Source of the DNA: Plazaster borealis
Taxonomy: Eukaryota > Echinodermata > Asteroidea > Forcipulatida > Labidiasteridae
Reading direction: 5' to 3'
NCBI GenBank assembly: GCA_021014325.1
Contig: CM037474.1
Span: forward strand, 20,082,488-20,146,487
DNA: 64,000 nucleotides
Every line of letters starts with the position of its first letter. Position 1 is the stretch's first letter. A program made the translations under genes and the position numbers. Below are positions 12,640 to 24,237 of this stretch, piece by piece. The notes beneath the pieces are model-generated. The model was not told the origin of the DNA, searched no databases, and saw only the letters and a list, made by a program, of their open reading frames with translations.

Positions 12640-12960
12640 AATGACCTGTAGCATTTCGTTGTGTGCGTGGAAGAAGGACGCAGTGAAAAATTATCGGAGA
12701 AAGGGCGTATGCAATTAATGTACAACATTGTGTTTCAAGAAATCTGAGTGTGAAAGTTTGATTGGTTTTCAGCCATTCATTAGTCAGCACAGGAATGGAA
12801 AAACATCTCTTAGGAGGTAATTCTAGCAACAAAAATGTAACATTAATGCCACATTTTTTTGTCAGGAGCCATTTTATTGCTTAGGGCCTTCCGTTACTGG
12901 AAAAAAAACTACGGCAGTTCATGTGCCTGGAAGAAGGTTGTAGAGCTTTATGCCCTACTT
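12640..12960 (+). repeat. Dispersed repeat family R7
   Basis: About 320 bp with diagnostic blocks 'gcgtggaagaagga', 'gtgtttcaagaaa', 'cattcattagtca' and 'aggagccattttat'. It recurs inverted at 37800-38105 and as a partial direct copy at 52960-53200. I found no convincing terminal inverted repeat or coding potential, so its transposon class is unknown. Confidence 0.65.
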
Positions 12961-13743
12961 CTGGCCACACGGCGATTTATATCTTTGATATAATATGAAT
13001 CGTTAGGAGAGTAATATGGGGCAGCATACCTGCTTACTCATGTATCCACTGACCAACATAAATATACATATTTTTGGTTTATGTATGGTTTTTATTCATC
13101 ATTTGCAAACCATTTTTTTCAATTTTATGTGTTTTTGTGTGGTTCTTTTTTATTGCTATACTTTATTTAAACAATTTTGTTTTGCTTTTGCCTGTATGTA
13201 ACAACTAAACAAACTTGTGGTATAAATGTAAAAATTGTAGAATGCTTGGTGTTTTAACTCTAGCAGTCTTTCGCTAAATAAATTCAGAGTAAAAATCTAT
13301 TAAAATACACCACACAATCATTGGCAATTGCATTTTAACTGTTCTCCCACTGTGACACCAGAATTTAGGACTATATAATTTTGTTTTAATTATTTGCTTT
13401 TTTTAAAATTTCCCATCTGCTGTACTTTTTTTAACCTCAGCACTGAATTTACAAAATCAATAACGATATTAGGCTTTCCAGCCTCACTTGCCAACCTTTG
13501 CTTTGGAGACTTAATGTCCTTGAGAAGAAAAATCAAACTGGTACAATAAACAGGTGTATTGTATCATAGATATTGATTCTTGTAAAGAAAATTAGGATGA
13601 ACCCCTTCTGTGGTCCATTGTTTTATTGATCTTTGGTTTTAGGAGATCATCTACACCTGTCTTCATAGTATTGCTTGACTTGGAATTTATGCAGCCCATA
13701 GCGAAATGTGCTGTATAATTCTGTGGTAAAGCAGCACTGTGAC
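12961..13743. other. Gene-free stretch
   Basis: A+T-rich sequence with no gene-like feature. A T-rich 61-codon frame around 13016-13201 is hydrophobic only because of its base composition. Confidence 0.4.
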
Positions 13744-14285
<542 letters not shown>

Positions 14286-14583
14286 GAAAATGTACTATGC
14301 TATGACTTAGACAAAGAGAACATGGTTATTTTTACCTAGTTGATGGCTCAGATATGTGAAGCATAACATTCTGGGGTTAGTTTTTGTTCTTAAGGGGCTC
14401 CAAGGTAAAATTCAGTTTTGTGATGCACTCATTTTTTAGTAAATAGAGTCCTTATGTGAAAGTGAGTATTTCGGGGAAAAGTCTGAGACTGTGGAGTTTT
14501 TGGAATAGAGTGTAAATCTTGTAGAAAATGATTTGCCATCCTTGCAGTGATTCACGAGAAAGGTTTTGTTTTGTTTTGGAGTC

Positions 14584-14878
14584 TACTGAATATTCATGCT
14601 CAATCCAAGCATCCAGGCAAGTGGCTCCTTCTTGATTGGGCCTACTGAATATTTATGCTGAATCTAAGCATCCAACCAAGTGGCTTCTTCCTGATTGGGC
14701 CTGCTGAATATTCATGCTGAATCCAAGCATCCAAGCAAGTTGTTCCTTCCTCATAGGGCCTACTGAATATTCATGCTGAATCCAAGCATCCAAGCAAGTT
14801 GTTCCTTCCTCATAGGGCCTACTGAATATTCATGCTGAATCCAAGGGTCCAAGAAAGTGGTTCTTTCCTCCATGCTTC
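14584..14878 (+). repeat. 59-bp tandem repeat, 5 units
   Basis: Units start at 14584, 14643, 14702, 14761 and 14820, exactly 59 bp apart. Each carries TGAATATTCATGCTGAATCC. The third and fourth are nearly identical. The array ends about 42 bp before the candidate exon at 14921, so it would sit next to its branch-point region. Confidence 0.9.
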
Positions 14879-14920
14879 CTTCACGGTCGACTAGTATTTT
14901 AAAGTACATTGTCCTGTCAG

Positions 14921-15102
14921 CTCTTAGCAAGTGTTATTCTCATCCAATCATTCATAAACATCCTAATTACCTTGTACATAATCTCTTTTGAATGTGTACT
15001 TGGGATAACCGTGGACAGTTATGTCATTAAATACACTGTATATGTAATCCTTGTAATAGCTATGTACTTTGTGGCTGGAGCTTATTGCATCATAAAGGGG
15101 TG
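14921..15102 (+). CDS. Candidate internal exon, two hydrophobic segments (sarcospan-like TM1-TM2?)
   Basis: The frame is open from an AG at 14919-14920 (ttgtcctgtcag) to a strong donor GTAAGT at 15103. It encodes about 60 residues with two hydrophobic stretches: residues about 1-23, containing LIQSFINILITL, and about 38-58, VYVILVIAMYFVAGAYCII. The first fits the CD20-like TM1 pattern (Q...I..T) and compares reasonably with sarcospan TM1. The exon would end in phase 2. Joined to 25954 it gives an immediate stop (TGT TAA). Joined to the alternative acceptor at 25988 it stays open (TGT GCA). A+T-rich DNA yields hydrophobic frames easily, and TM2 seems already partly encoded at 25954, so this may be a decoy. 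An upstream in-frame stop means it cannot be a first exon. Confidence 0.3.
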
Positions 15103-15728
15103 GTAAGTTCATGGTTAGGTCAACCATCAACCAAGCTGCAGCAGAGGGGCTGCTGGGACTTCAGTGGAAGCTCTAGTATCTTCTGCTAAAAATTGAGAAT
15201 TAATCAATTTGGTAACACAGTTAAATATCTAGATATATGCGTACAATTTTTTAAGTTTCATATTGAGTACTCTGTTCAGTTTAAAAACAGTCAAATTACA
15301 GATACTACGTATAGTTTGTACGGATTAAAAAACATTTTAATTGTGAAGTTTGTCAGACGTTGTTTGAAAGGTTGTTATTAGACCAAACGATGCTATAAAA
15401 GGTACTTAAAGTTTTTTTGTCGGAAGATTACAAAGGCAGTAAAACTTACTTGTATTATGCTTGGCCAATATTATGGTTATTCCACTTTTCATTTTTTATT
15501 AATGAACAAATTTTTATGATTGTCAACTTTGGAGCTTTGATGATATTTGCAAATGTACTTTATAAATGGGACAGGAAATTTCTTTAATTTTCTCTGTGAA
15601 ACAGTTAACATGGGAAACAGGGAAACTTTTAGCTTGTGATGACATTTCACAATGGTTTCAGAGGGAATCAAATTGTAATGGTTCACAACTAAACTGGGCA
15701 CTAGAGGGCAGTATTCACTCCAGAAGTG
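15103..15728. other. Intronic stretch, possible LINE relic
   Basis: The frame 15193-15381 contains KYLDI and loosely resembles the 'KYLGI' region of LINE reverse transcriptase C-termini, but the match is too weak to call. Nothing else is recognised. Confidence 0.25.
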
Positions 15729-15928
15729 CAGAGCCGTATATTGTGAGAGTTGCGACATGGAGGGACCAGCTTTCTCCGGTCACGTGGTTGCTGGACGCCA
15801 TTTTGTTCCAAATGCAGCACAACCCAATGGGCAGACTAGTCTGGCACCCTGTATTCGCCAATGCATTTTTTGGAGACAAAATGGCTTCTGATCGGAAGTT
15901 GTCGCAACTCTCTCAATAAACGGCTCTG
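15729..15928. mobile_element. 200-bp hAT-like MITE with 8-bp TSD
   Basis: The terminal inverted repeats are about 30 bp: CAGAGCCGTATATTGTGAGA at the left and the inverse of TCTCTCAATAAACGGCTCTG at the right. They are flanked by a perfect 8-bp duplication, CAGAAGTG, at 15721-15728 and 15929-15936. An 8-bp target duplication with CAG...CTG ends is characteristic of hAT elements. It has no coding content and is well preserved, so probably recent. Confidence 0.9.
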
Positions 15929-15965
15929 CAGAAGTGGAGTTATTGATATTGTTTTTTTTTTACTT

Positions 15966-16303
15966 TTTAATTAATTAATTTGGGGTTAAAGAAAGAAAAA
16001 TTAACTAGAGCGGGATTTGAACCAACGACCTTTGGTTTAACATGCTGGCGCTCTACCAACTGAGCTATGTAGCCCTATGTTGGCGGTCTCCCTTTTTTGG
16101 GAATATTTTTGTTCGAGGTGCCAGTTTGAAACATGCAACCGTTAAATAGGGAGACCGCCAACATAGGGCTAGATAACTCAGTTGGAAGAGCGCCAGCTCA
16201 ATAAACCGGAGGTTGTTGGTTCAAATCCTGCTCTAGTCAATTTGTCCTTGTTCAACCCCAAATTATTCAAAATGTACCCAGTCAGTTTCCCTTGTGGTTT
16301 ATA
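15966..16303. mobile_element. Palindromic (foldback) element with tRNA-like arms, copy 1
   Basis: The two arms are reverse complements. The left arm (about 16000-16090) read on the minus strand and the right arm (about 16143-16240) on the plus strand both begin 'gggagaccgccaacatagggcta'. Both continue with an A-box-like TAGCTCAGTTGGTAGAGC and end in a B-box-like GGTTCAAATCC. They are separated by a spacer of about 55 bp. The outer parts continue with 'ttcaaccccaaatta'. In the right arm, GGCTAGA could pair with TCTAGTC as an acceptor stem. The left arm has ATGTTAA at the anticodon-loop position. The stems are imperfect, so these are tRNA-derived repeats rather than working tRNA genes. Confidence 0.75.
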
Positions 16304-16822
16304 ACTTGATTTTTTAATTATTTGACAATGTCACATGCAAAATTATATCAAAACATTTTAAAATCAATGACAATTGCAAGGTTTAGTCCCAAAGAAAAAC
16401 AGACCTGAACAAAACAACTCACAAAATCAGACAAACCAACAAACAAATAACAAACAAACAGACAAAACATTTAAATATGGTCCTGACATATAAATGAACA
16501 GATAAGAGACAGGAAAAAGCAATGACAACAAACAATAAAATTTAAAAAACCAAAACAGAGTAACAATAACATTATAAACAGAAGAATTCATGTTTGCCAT
16601 GTTAGGAAGTAGTATACTGTTTAGAGGACATGAATGCAGTCATCACCTTACCCATCAAGTGAAATTTACACGACAATACAGTGTGACAAATGTTCCTAAA
16701 TGTATGGTTCATGTAAATCATTCTAATAAAATTAGAAATGCTTGCACTTAAAAAAAAAAATAGTAAAACAATAATTCTTATATTTTAGTTTAACAACAGA
16801 ATTTTTTGAGATCTCATATTAA

Positions 16823-17256
16823 CCCTTTCATGCACCATTTATGTTACACTTATTTACCTGTTCATGTGTGTTGTGTTGTCATTTAGCTTTCAAGAAAGAC
16901 TCTGCTAGGGTCGAAACGTCGGGCCATTAACTTTTTTTGCATGTATACCTTAGGTCCTTTTGGTTGGTAAGCAGTTTGCAACAGCTAATTATATTTTACC
17001 ATTTATTTTAGTGATAAATTTATCATATGGACACATTAATTGTTTACTCGTTTTTTCCCGCAAATGGCGACCCCCCCCCAAAAAAAAACCCAAAACAAAA
17101 CCCAAACAAACTCCAAAACAGGTCACTATAGAACCCTTAAGAGTCCTCTTTCCAATTCTGAATGCTGTTTGGCTGTGCGATCTTTATTTTTTGTTTTACA
17201 ACTATTTTTCTGAAGGGATTTAAACCGGTCGCGCGACCGGTTGGTGCATGAAAGAG
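16823..17256. mobile_element. MITE-L, TTAA-flanked, interrupted by R6
   Basis: The ends CCCTTTCATGCACC and GGTGCATGAAAGAG are flanked by TTAA (16819-16822 and 17257-17260). The body shares long identity with intact copies at 51254-51492 and 32181-32400. A palindrome ACCGGTCGCGCGACCGGT sits near the right end (17225-17242). The copy is interrupted by a 156-bp R6 insertion. A TTAA target suggests a piggyBac- or Kolobok-mobilised family. There is no coding capacity. Confidence 0.85.
16842..16997 (-). mobile_element. R6 insertion within MITE-L, 8-bp TSD
   Basis: 156 bp flanked by ACCATTTA at 16834-16841 and 16998-17005. The intact MITE-L at 51254 reads straight through this position, confirming the empty site. 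It contains 'gaaagactctgctagggtcgaaacg', whose reverse complement defines R6. No terminal inverted repeat is obvious. Confidence 0.75.
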
Positions 17257-17812
17257 TTAAATAGCGATCATTGTTTATTGACATCAGCATCAAGAACAAT
17301 TCTGGAAATGTAAATAAACAAACTTTTTTTCATTTTTTTTTCATTTTGTCCTCACACAAACTCTACTGCGTCATCATCTTTATCACTGAGTGAGGAATGA
17401 GAATGAAGTGCTTCCATACTGTTGATCACACACACACTCTGGCAAATGTCACACAACCAACTGAATCAATTACTTTTCCAGGAACATGTTTTGATTTAGT
17501 CTTTAACACAATCAAGCATTGCTGTACTAAAACACACTGTGTACTCTAAAAACATAATTCAGTGCAAGCCTGGCCAGTGTCTTGGCTATGCTAACAGGGT
17601 CCTGTGGCTACAGATTGCTGTTATTTTTCTGTGTGGATGTTTTTTGTTTCCCTTCTAGTACATTATTTGTTACGAGAAGTAGTTTTACTGTAAAGATACA
17701 AGTGGCAAACCTTGTGATGTAATGCCATGTTTTTGATGTACCTGACATGATAATGCTTTTTCTTCATACATTGCCTTGCGCGTATGTGCAACAGGTATGA
17801 TATTTTTTCTAA

Positions 17813-18150
17813 GGCCCTGTACACTATTGGTAAGATCGAAAAACACAATGTTCACAGATTCACACATAACTTACATGATTTAAAGTAAGTAATGGTAGAA
17901 AGGGTTCCTTAAAATATTTCTGCCTAAAATGCTATTTTCTGATAAATGAGCAAAACAATAGTTTTATCACGCGCGATAATTTGAAAAAAACAGAAAACTC
18001 ATAAGGTCTCTTTTCACTATTTTCTCGTGACCTCGATGACCAATTAAGCTCAAACTTTCACAGGTTTGTTTGTTCATGCATATGTTGAATCACAACAAAT
18101 GTGGACACTGATTTTGAGCTGTTACCAAAAGTGAACAATACCTTTAAGTC
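17813..18150. mobile_element. MITE-K-related element
   Basis: The ends 'ggccctgtacactattggtaa' and 'gttaccaaaagtgaacaataccttta' are roughly inverse. Internal blocks 'ttttctcg..acctcgatgaccaatt' and 'aaactttcacaggtttgt' match the MITE-K copies at 30915-31252 and 61776-62141. It is diverged and non-coding. Confidence 0.6.
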
Positions 18151-18649
18151 TGATTTTCAGTTTTTGTTGCCCTTGGAAAAATCAGAAAAATTGTGATTAA
18201 ATAGCCTGAAAAATCCGTTAGAGTCTACACCATGTGTACATGTAGGCCAGGCCTTGTACCCAATAAAATTGTCCCACTTTTTTCCATGAACCAAATATCA
18301 TGCCTGTTGTACGGCAGTAGCCAGAATCTAGACATAAGGCTGAGTCTGGACCAAGCAACTTCGGCTAGGGCTATGGCTATCACCATTGGCTACAGCGACA
18401 ATAGCCACTGTCATTGGGTATAGCCACTGCCGAAGACATCAATACAGATGCAGCCTAAGGTATCAGGGTGGATTAAACATGGTGTCCAAAGTCAAGAGAG
18501 GGCCACCAGACACCCACGTGGTTGACAACTAATAATAATTTGGGAGGCTAATCATCCTTACTTGCAGCTGAGAAGCTGAATTGCGATCGACGCGGCTACA
18601 ATGTGTTCCGGCTGCAGGCATTTAAGCGCGCCGTGTGGCAGCCTTCCAC

Positions 18650-18850
18650 TTCAACCCATCACAGAGCACAGCCAGAGATCGAAAGTGTTTTATTTTTTCC
18701 GGAGGGAGGAAAACCGGAGGGCCCGGAGAAAAACCCTCGGGGCACAGGAAAGAACCAACGCATGACTCTACTCACATATGGCATGAGCCGGGAATTGAAC
18801 CAGGGCCACATTGGTGAGAGGCGAGCGCTTTACGCACTAGCCACCAATGA
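18650..18850 (-). mobile_element. SINE-3, tRNA-derived, partial
   Basis: On the minus strand the head shows an A-box-like TGGCTAGTGCGTAAAGCG and B-box-like GGTTCAATTCC. The body is marked by 'ggttttcctccctccgg'. It corresponds to the plus-strand copy at 33562-33815. The 3' end is missing. Confidence 0.65.
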
Positions 18851-19329
18851 CAATATATGCACATTGTATTGTTTATGCTAGCATCCTCAGTGATGTGACT
18901 TTTGGTATGTGGGTGTTGGTACTACATGGTCCTACTTTGTGATGATGAAAATGGTATCTCTAAGAGGGTTTTTGCCCAAGGAAATTAGATTTGATAATTG
19001 AAATTGGGATTTTCCTGAGCAGGCTCAAACCCGAATGGTCAGTGAGAATAAAATGAAAATTACTTAACAAGCAAACTCTGCAAATACAACCAGTGCAACA
19101 TACCCTGTGCAGGCTCACTGTACATTTCATACCTAATAAAGAAAGGATGATGTGATCGCAATCGCTGACATTTTTCTGCTGAAATTGTCTGCTTTATCTT
19201 TCCTTGGAATGCCCAAGTTCACACTGTCATTGAGAATGGTATTTTGATCAGTAAGTTAATTTTTCTTCCTATACTATATCCCTTCAGACAAAATCATATC
19301 AACTGAAAGAAATCTTTAAATTAACTTTG

Positions 19330-19712
19330 AAGGTGTTGTTAGTAACATCTCTATTAGAATCAAGATTACTAATATTTCCATCTGGATGTGTTTTTCTTTA
19401 AATAAATTGTCTGGCAAGACGATTTAACTGAGCATTATAACATTACAACAATTTTGAAACTGTTTCAAATTGTTGACCTAGTCTTAAAAAAACTGGAATT
19501 TTCTTCAAATGAAATTCCTTCAAGGTGTTGTTAGTAACATGTCTATTAGTATCAAGATTACTAATATTTCCATCTGGATGTGTTTTTCTTTAAATAAATT
19601 GTCTGGCAAGACGATTTAACTGAGCATTATAACATTAACAACAATTTTGAAAACTGTTTCAAATTGTTGACCTAGTCTAAAAAAAACTGGCATTTTCTTC
19701 AAATTAAATGTT
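19330..19712 (+). repeat. Tandem duplication, 192-bp unit, two copies
   Basis: The unit beginning 'aaggtgttgttagtaacat' starts at 19330 and again at 19522. The copies differ at only a few positions, so the duplication is fairly recent. No gene or TIR structure is inside. Confidence 0.9.
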
Positions 19713-20069
19713 CATAGTTTACTTTTATATATTTTTTTGGTAAACTTATAGAATAGAAATGAATTTGCTTTTCCTAAAATCAACAGTACCTGTTATGGTG
19801 TTTTTCTTTAAAACTGGCAGACTATACTGAATACATTCAAATTTTACACATGGTTGTACCCGCAAGTTTACCATTTATTTATAGTTACTTCTCATGAATA
19901 CAATCTGTTCAAATCTACTGTATACCATTGCAAAAATGTGGAGCATGTTGGATGACAACTCGATTTCTTTGTAGCTTTGCAAGAAAATAACGAGAAATGC
20001 ACTTCAGGTTATTTGTTTACATTTTTAAATGAAAATGGTCTTCTAACAGCTAACCACACTGTCACTCAA

Positions 20070-20330
20070 AGGTATGGTGTACTTTTGGTAATGACCATAA
20101 AAACTTACTTGATGAAGAGTACTGGAGAGCTGTTGATGTTATAAAACATTGTTACAAACGGGCCCCTTAGAAGTAATGTAGTTTTAGAGAAAGGGGTAAT
20201 TTTCCACCCCAAAAGGCACGAAGCCTTTCTCAGGCATCTAAAAGCACACATTTCTATGCAATAAGGGTGGTGTTTTTTCTTCCAACCAACCCTCTCTCTG
20301 CAACATCATATTGAAAGCAATTTAGTCTTA
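20070..20330. mobile_element. MITE-K fragment
   Basis: 'aaaggtatggtgtacttttggtaatgac', 'agagctgttgatgttataaaacattgtt' and 'agtaatgtagtttt' match the end and body of MITE-K. The opposite end is not recognisable. Confidence 0.55.
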
Positions 20331-21597
20331 TTTTAGTTTCAAATTAAGTTGATTTCATGCAGTTTTTCATTCCTTCTTGTTTTAATAAAATGAAATGTAG
20401 GCCCTCTAAAGTAGTTCTAGTACAAGAGCAGATGACTATAATATTATAAGAGTTGAAACCAACGGTTCTTTTCAGAACCACCCCAACCCATTTAGAGATA
20501 TTACATGGTGTTACCGCAAACCTTCCCATATCGTATTTCCACCATGCAAAGTTTCAAATCCTACTTGACTATAATATTACTGTAGTAGAGCATTATCGTT
20601 AACAGAGCCAAACGGTTCTCATTTGAGGGTTGTTATTCAACAGGCCTTTATATCCTCAGTACATGTACATCGAGCTGCAATTAACTTAAATCATGTCTGC
20701 CCATATATTGAAGCTTCCACCAAAAATGTAACACAATAGTCTTTCGGGGGAAGATCTGAAGAAACTAATGGTTCCTCGTGGGCATGTAAGAACACATCTG
20801 AACGATAACTGATCCTCCTATGGCACCAAACAAGTAGCCATTGTGACTCGCCTGAACCAGACTACCTAGCTATTAGCGCAGAGTCAGTCATCACAATTTA
20901 CCCTCGGACTACCCCTAGAGGCACCTCATCATCCTTGTCAACAAGGATGCAGTCATAAGAGCATGTAGGAGGAATAAAGGACATAGCCTAGATGGAGATG
21001 GTTTGAAGGAGAGTTCAGTCTTATTTCCAGTACATGGTTGACAGGTTGAGTATCAAAAGTTATGTTTTATCAGGTCATTTCCTTAAAGCTCCTGAGATAT
21101 TTTACTAATGGAATTAATTTTTTGTGACTCAGTTTTTTTCTCACAAGAATGGTGCAGTATTTTAATAGGAAAAAAAGAGAAATGTGTGACACGCATGTTG
21201 CATATTGATAAATCGTGTCTGAAGGCTCTTTTGAAACAAATGACAAGTTTTGACTGAAAAAACCCCCACAGTTTTTAATAATTGCTTTCCGCTGCATTCG
21301 TAAGTCTTCCATTGCTGGAACAAGACAATTTGATACTTTGAAACACCTGCCTAAGGCTTATGTGTCTGAAAAACGCCACAGTGGCATGCATACTGACAGC
21401 CTTAGGAAGGATGACTTGTCTTGAAATGATAGATTCTCCCTCCTTGTGATATTAAGCAACCTCTCTCTAGTCTCTACCCTGGATCTTTGTCCAGCATTTT
21501 GTATATCTTAGCATCGTTGTTTATTTTGCTCTTGAGTTTAATCAAGGGTAATGGACACATGTATTATTTTGATGCACTAGCGAGTGGATTACACTGG
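20331..21597. other. Gene-free stretch
   Basis: Mostly unique-looking sequence of mixed composition. No exon-like frame with both splice signals was found. Confidence 0.4.
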
Positions 21598-21799
21598 CAG
21601 AGCTGCCAACATTTGCATCTTGCAATCAGGGAGATTTTGTACAACAATCACGAAGACATTTAGAATCACATTCAACATAATGGGGACAAAGTTTCCACAA
21701 TCAGGGAGATTAATCGTCACATTTGTTCATCAGAACATGGAAAGATTGGTTTATTTTCAGGGAAACCTTCTGCAGAATCAGGAAGAGTTGGCAGCTCTG
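21598..21799. mobile_element. 202-bp MITE with CAGAGCTGCCAAC ends, 6-bp TSD
   Basis: The left end CAGAGCTGCCAAC is mirrored by GTTGGCAGCTCTG at the right. CACTGG flanks both sides (21592-21597 and 21800-21805). The body repeats an 'aatcagggagatt' motif. An open frame across it is incidental. Confidence 0.8.
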
Positions 21800-22319
21800 C
21801 ACTGGTATACAAAGACTGACATCCTTAGATATCTATTGAGAGCACCAGTATGTACATATTTAGCTGATGTACTTACTTCACATAATTCTTACTCCGTTCC
21901 TTTTCCATAATGACTGGCCATGTAATTAATGCACGCAGCTGACACCATGTCTTCACTGTTACTTTAAAGGTATCACAGGATAGGTGTAGGAATATTACTT
22001 ATGGATGAAGTTCACTTGTTAATACAACACAAGTAACTCAATGGTTTTAATTTTGGATGTTAGGGTGTTTGTGATGTTGTAATTTTTAACATCAATTATG
22101 CAAGTTTTAGGCAGTTAGTGTACTTAGTCTATCAATTGTGTGCTGGTGCTTGAAATTATTACTGTTTTGGGAGATGGATGTTCACATTTGGTTTCATGAA
22201 TAACTGAAAGGAAAACTACAAATGAACAAATAACAAAATATACAGAAAAGAGTATGTTGTCTTTAATGTACAAAAAGTCCCTTTACTGAATTCTGATTAT
22301 ATCACGTATGTTATCTTGG

Positions 22320-22500
22320 CCCAACTTCATAAAACTAATCGGCAGAATGTTTTGATAAACGCTGAATTAAACAGCTTTATTTGCTAAGCACAAACTAGCA
22401 TTTGCTAGGCACAAATTAGCGGGGAACCAGTCACAAGCAATGTGCATTAGCTGGTACATTGGCTGGTAACCCACAAAAAATGTTTGTGTTAAGCTTTGTG
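22320..22500. mobile_element. MITE-G relic
   Basis: 'tggcccaacttcataaaact' and internal 'tttgctaagcacaaac' and 'gctggtaaccca' blocks match MITE-G. It is diverged and lacks a clean right end. Confidence 0.5.
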
Positions 22501-22997
22501 ATTCAGGATCCTGTAATGGATATACATGTATCCAGTGTTAAAGTATAGTTGTAAAATTGTTATATTTTTCATGGTATTTTCTTAAGGTTGATATGATAAT
22601 TATACTATAGAGAAAGGACCCACAGTGGAAAATATTGTTTTTGATTTTTTCCCCTAACACATAATAAACGTTCTCACTTATTGTTGACACTTAAAAATGT
22701 ACAAGTACACAATTGTACAAACAGGTATGAACTGTCACTCAATTTTTTAAAAGTACAACAGTCCTTCAAAAGGAAAACGGATGTTAACAATATCAACAAA
22801 GATAATTAATTGGTAGATGATTGGTCTTAATAGCAATCATGTAAAACAAAAGAAAAACAAACTGACAGTTTTCAAAATGATTGCTCAGTTTAAATAAATG
22901 TACGCTCCATTGCCCATCTGTGTAAATAGTCCACCATATGGTGTGCATGTTAAATGATATATCATTCAAATAGATGCACAAAATTAGCCTGCTTTGT

Positions 22998-23033
22998 CGG
23001 GGGGGGGGGGGGTGGGGGGGTGGGGGGGGGGGT
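22998..23033 (+). repeat. Poly-G / TGGGG tract
   Basis: Three guanine runs separated only by single T residues extend over about 35 bp. This gives strong G-quadruplex potential on the coding strand of the host gene. Confidence 0.9.
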
Positions 23034-23742
23034 CGAAATGGAAAGGTTGGCTGACATTCAAGTTGGCTTAGTGTTGTTTCTTTTCCTGTCCTGTTCATCT
23101 GTGTTTATCACAGTGTGGATTGCATGTTGACTAGATTACCAATTGAGACCAAATTTTCACAGGGTCGTTATTTTAATGCTTATGTTGGGATCGATACACC
23201 AAGTGAGGATACTGGTCTGTGATAATTACCAAAAGTATACCCGTCCTTTAAACTATGTCAGATTCAACAGACCATTAGACAAATACTTTTTTTGATGGAA
23301 ATTGTTATACTTGTTTTTAATTTTTCCAGTGGATTTAAGCTGTCAACCGTAGGGAAAAAATTGAATTAGCTGTTGCAAACAAAACCAAAAGGTCCTATGG
23401 TATAAATGCAAAAAAATAGTTAAGTGTGGATTGCATGTTGACTAGATTGCCAGTCCATAAAAAAATATATGAAATTATCAACATCTTCTCTCTACAGTAC
23501 GGGTACCAGTATGTTTACAGGGTACCCTGGTTTTATTACCAGAAATATGAAATAGTAATAAAAATGCATATTGATATTAACATATCCTGGGTTTGCCTCA
23601 ACCCATAGTCCTCACTTTTCTTTGTGGTCCCTGTTTCTACCATAGGGATTTTCCTGCCTATAGTTTTGTGCACACCCTGTCAGTAAGTGGTTGAGCAATG
23701 CAACAACCAACCACAAACTGAAATGTTTTAAATGTCTTGCTC

Positions 23743-24237
23743 TTTTCACACGATGGAAAAAAACAAACATTCCTGGTGAAATGTTCTCAAAGTTTATGAA
23801 ATATTACAAAATGAGCTTTGTGTGAAAGGAAAGCAATATTTTACATGTTCTACATTCCTTGCAAAATTTTCTCAAACATTTTGGTAGTAGGTACCGACCT
23901 ACGACAAAAACTTACGCTAGCGCCATTTTTCGCAAGGAACCTTGTGCACTCCCTCATGTGAAAGGATCCATTGTTTATTGTCGGACGCCTCCTGCGAAAG
24001 CGGTCTTACCTCACGAATGTTTGAGTTACCGTAAATGTTCGTCACGCTAACAATCTGAACCGGAACATGTTGTGTTCAAAACATGTACGCGACACGTCAT
24101 CATTTCACTGGTATTAGTTATGATTAAGAACGAAAACTCGATAGTTCAGTGGTAACCAGCTATATTTGTACTCTCGTCGCATGGAATGTTGGTCAAGGAA
24201 TCTAGGTTTTTGGGGGGATCATGTGAAAAGGGCTTTA
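23743..24237. mobile_element. Inverted-repeat element with CTTTTCACA ends
   Basis: 'gctcttttcacacgatgg' at the left and 'catgtgaaaagggctttaga' at the right are inverse. The ends resemble those of the element at 37232-37645, but the body differs and has no CCCGGG cluster. Extra internal 'tgtgtgaaagga' and 'catgtgaaaggatcc' blocks suggest nested or rearranged copies. Confidence 0.5.

Noticed and set aside
15566..15919. 117-codon frame resembling a gene
   Set aside because: Over half lies within the 200-bp hAT-like MITE at 15729-15928.
16005..16078. Functional tRNA gene on the minus strand (ATGTTAA at the anticodon-loop position)
   Set aside because: Boxes A and B are good, but the T and anticodon stems are mismatched and the sequence is part of a dispersed palindromic element.
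21584..21910. 108-codon plus-strand frame
   Set aside because: Most of it is the MITE at 21598-21799.
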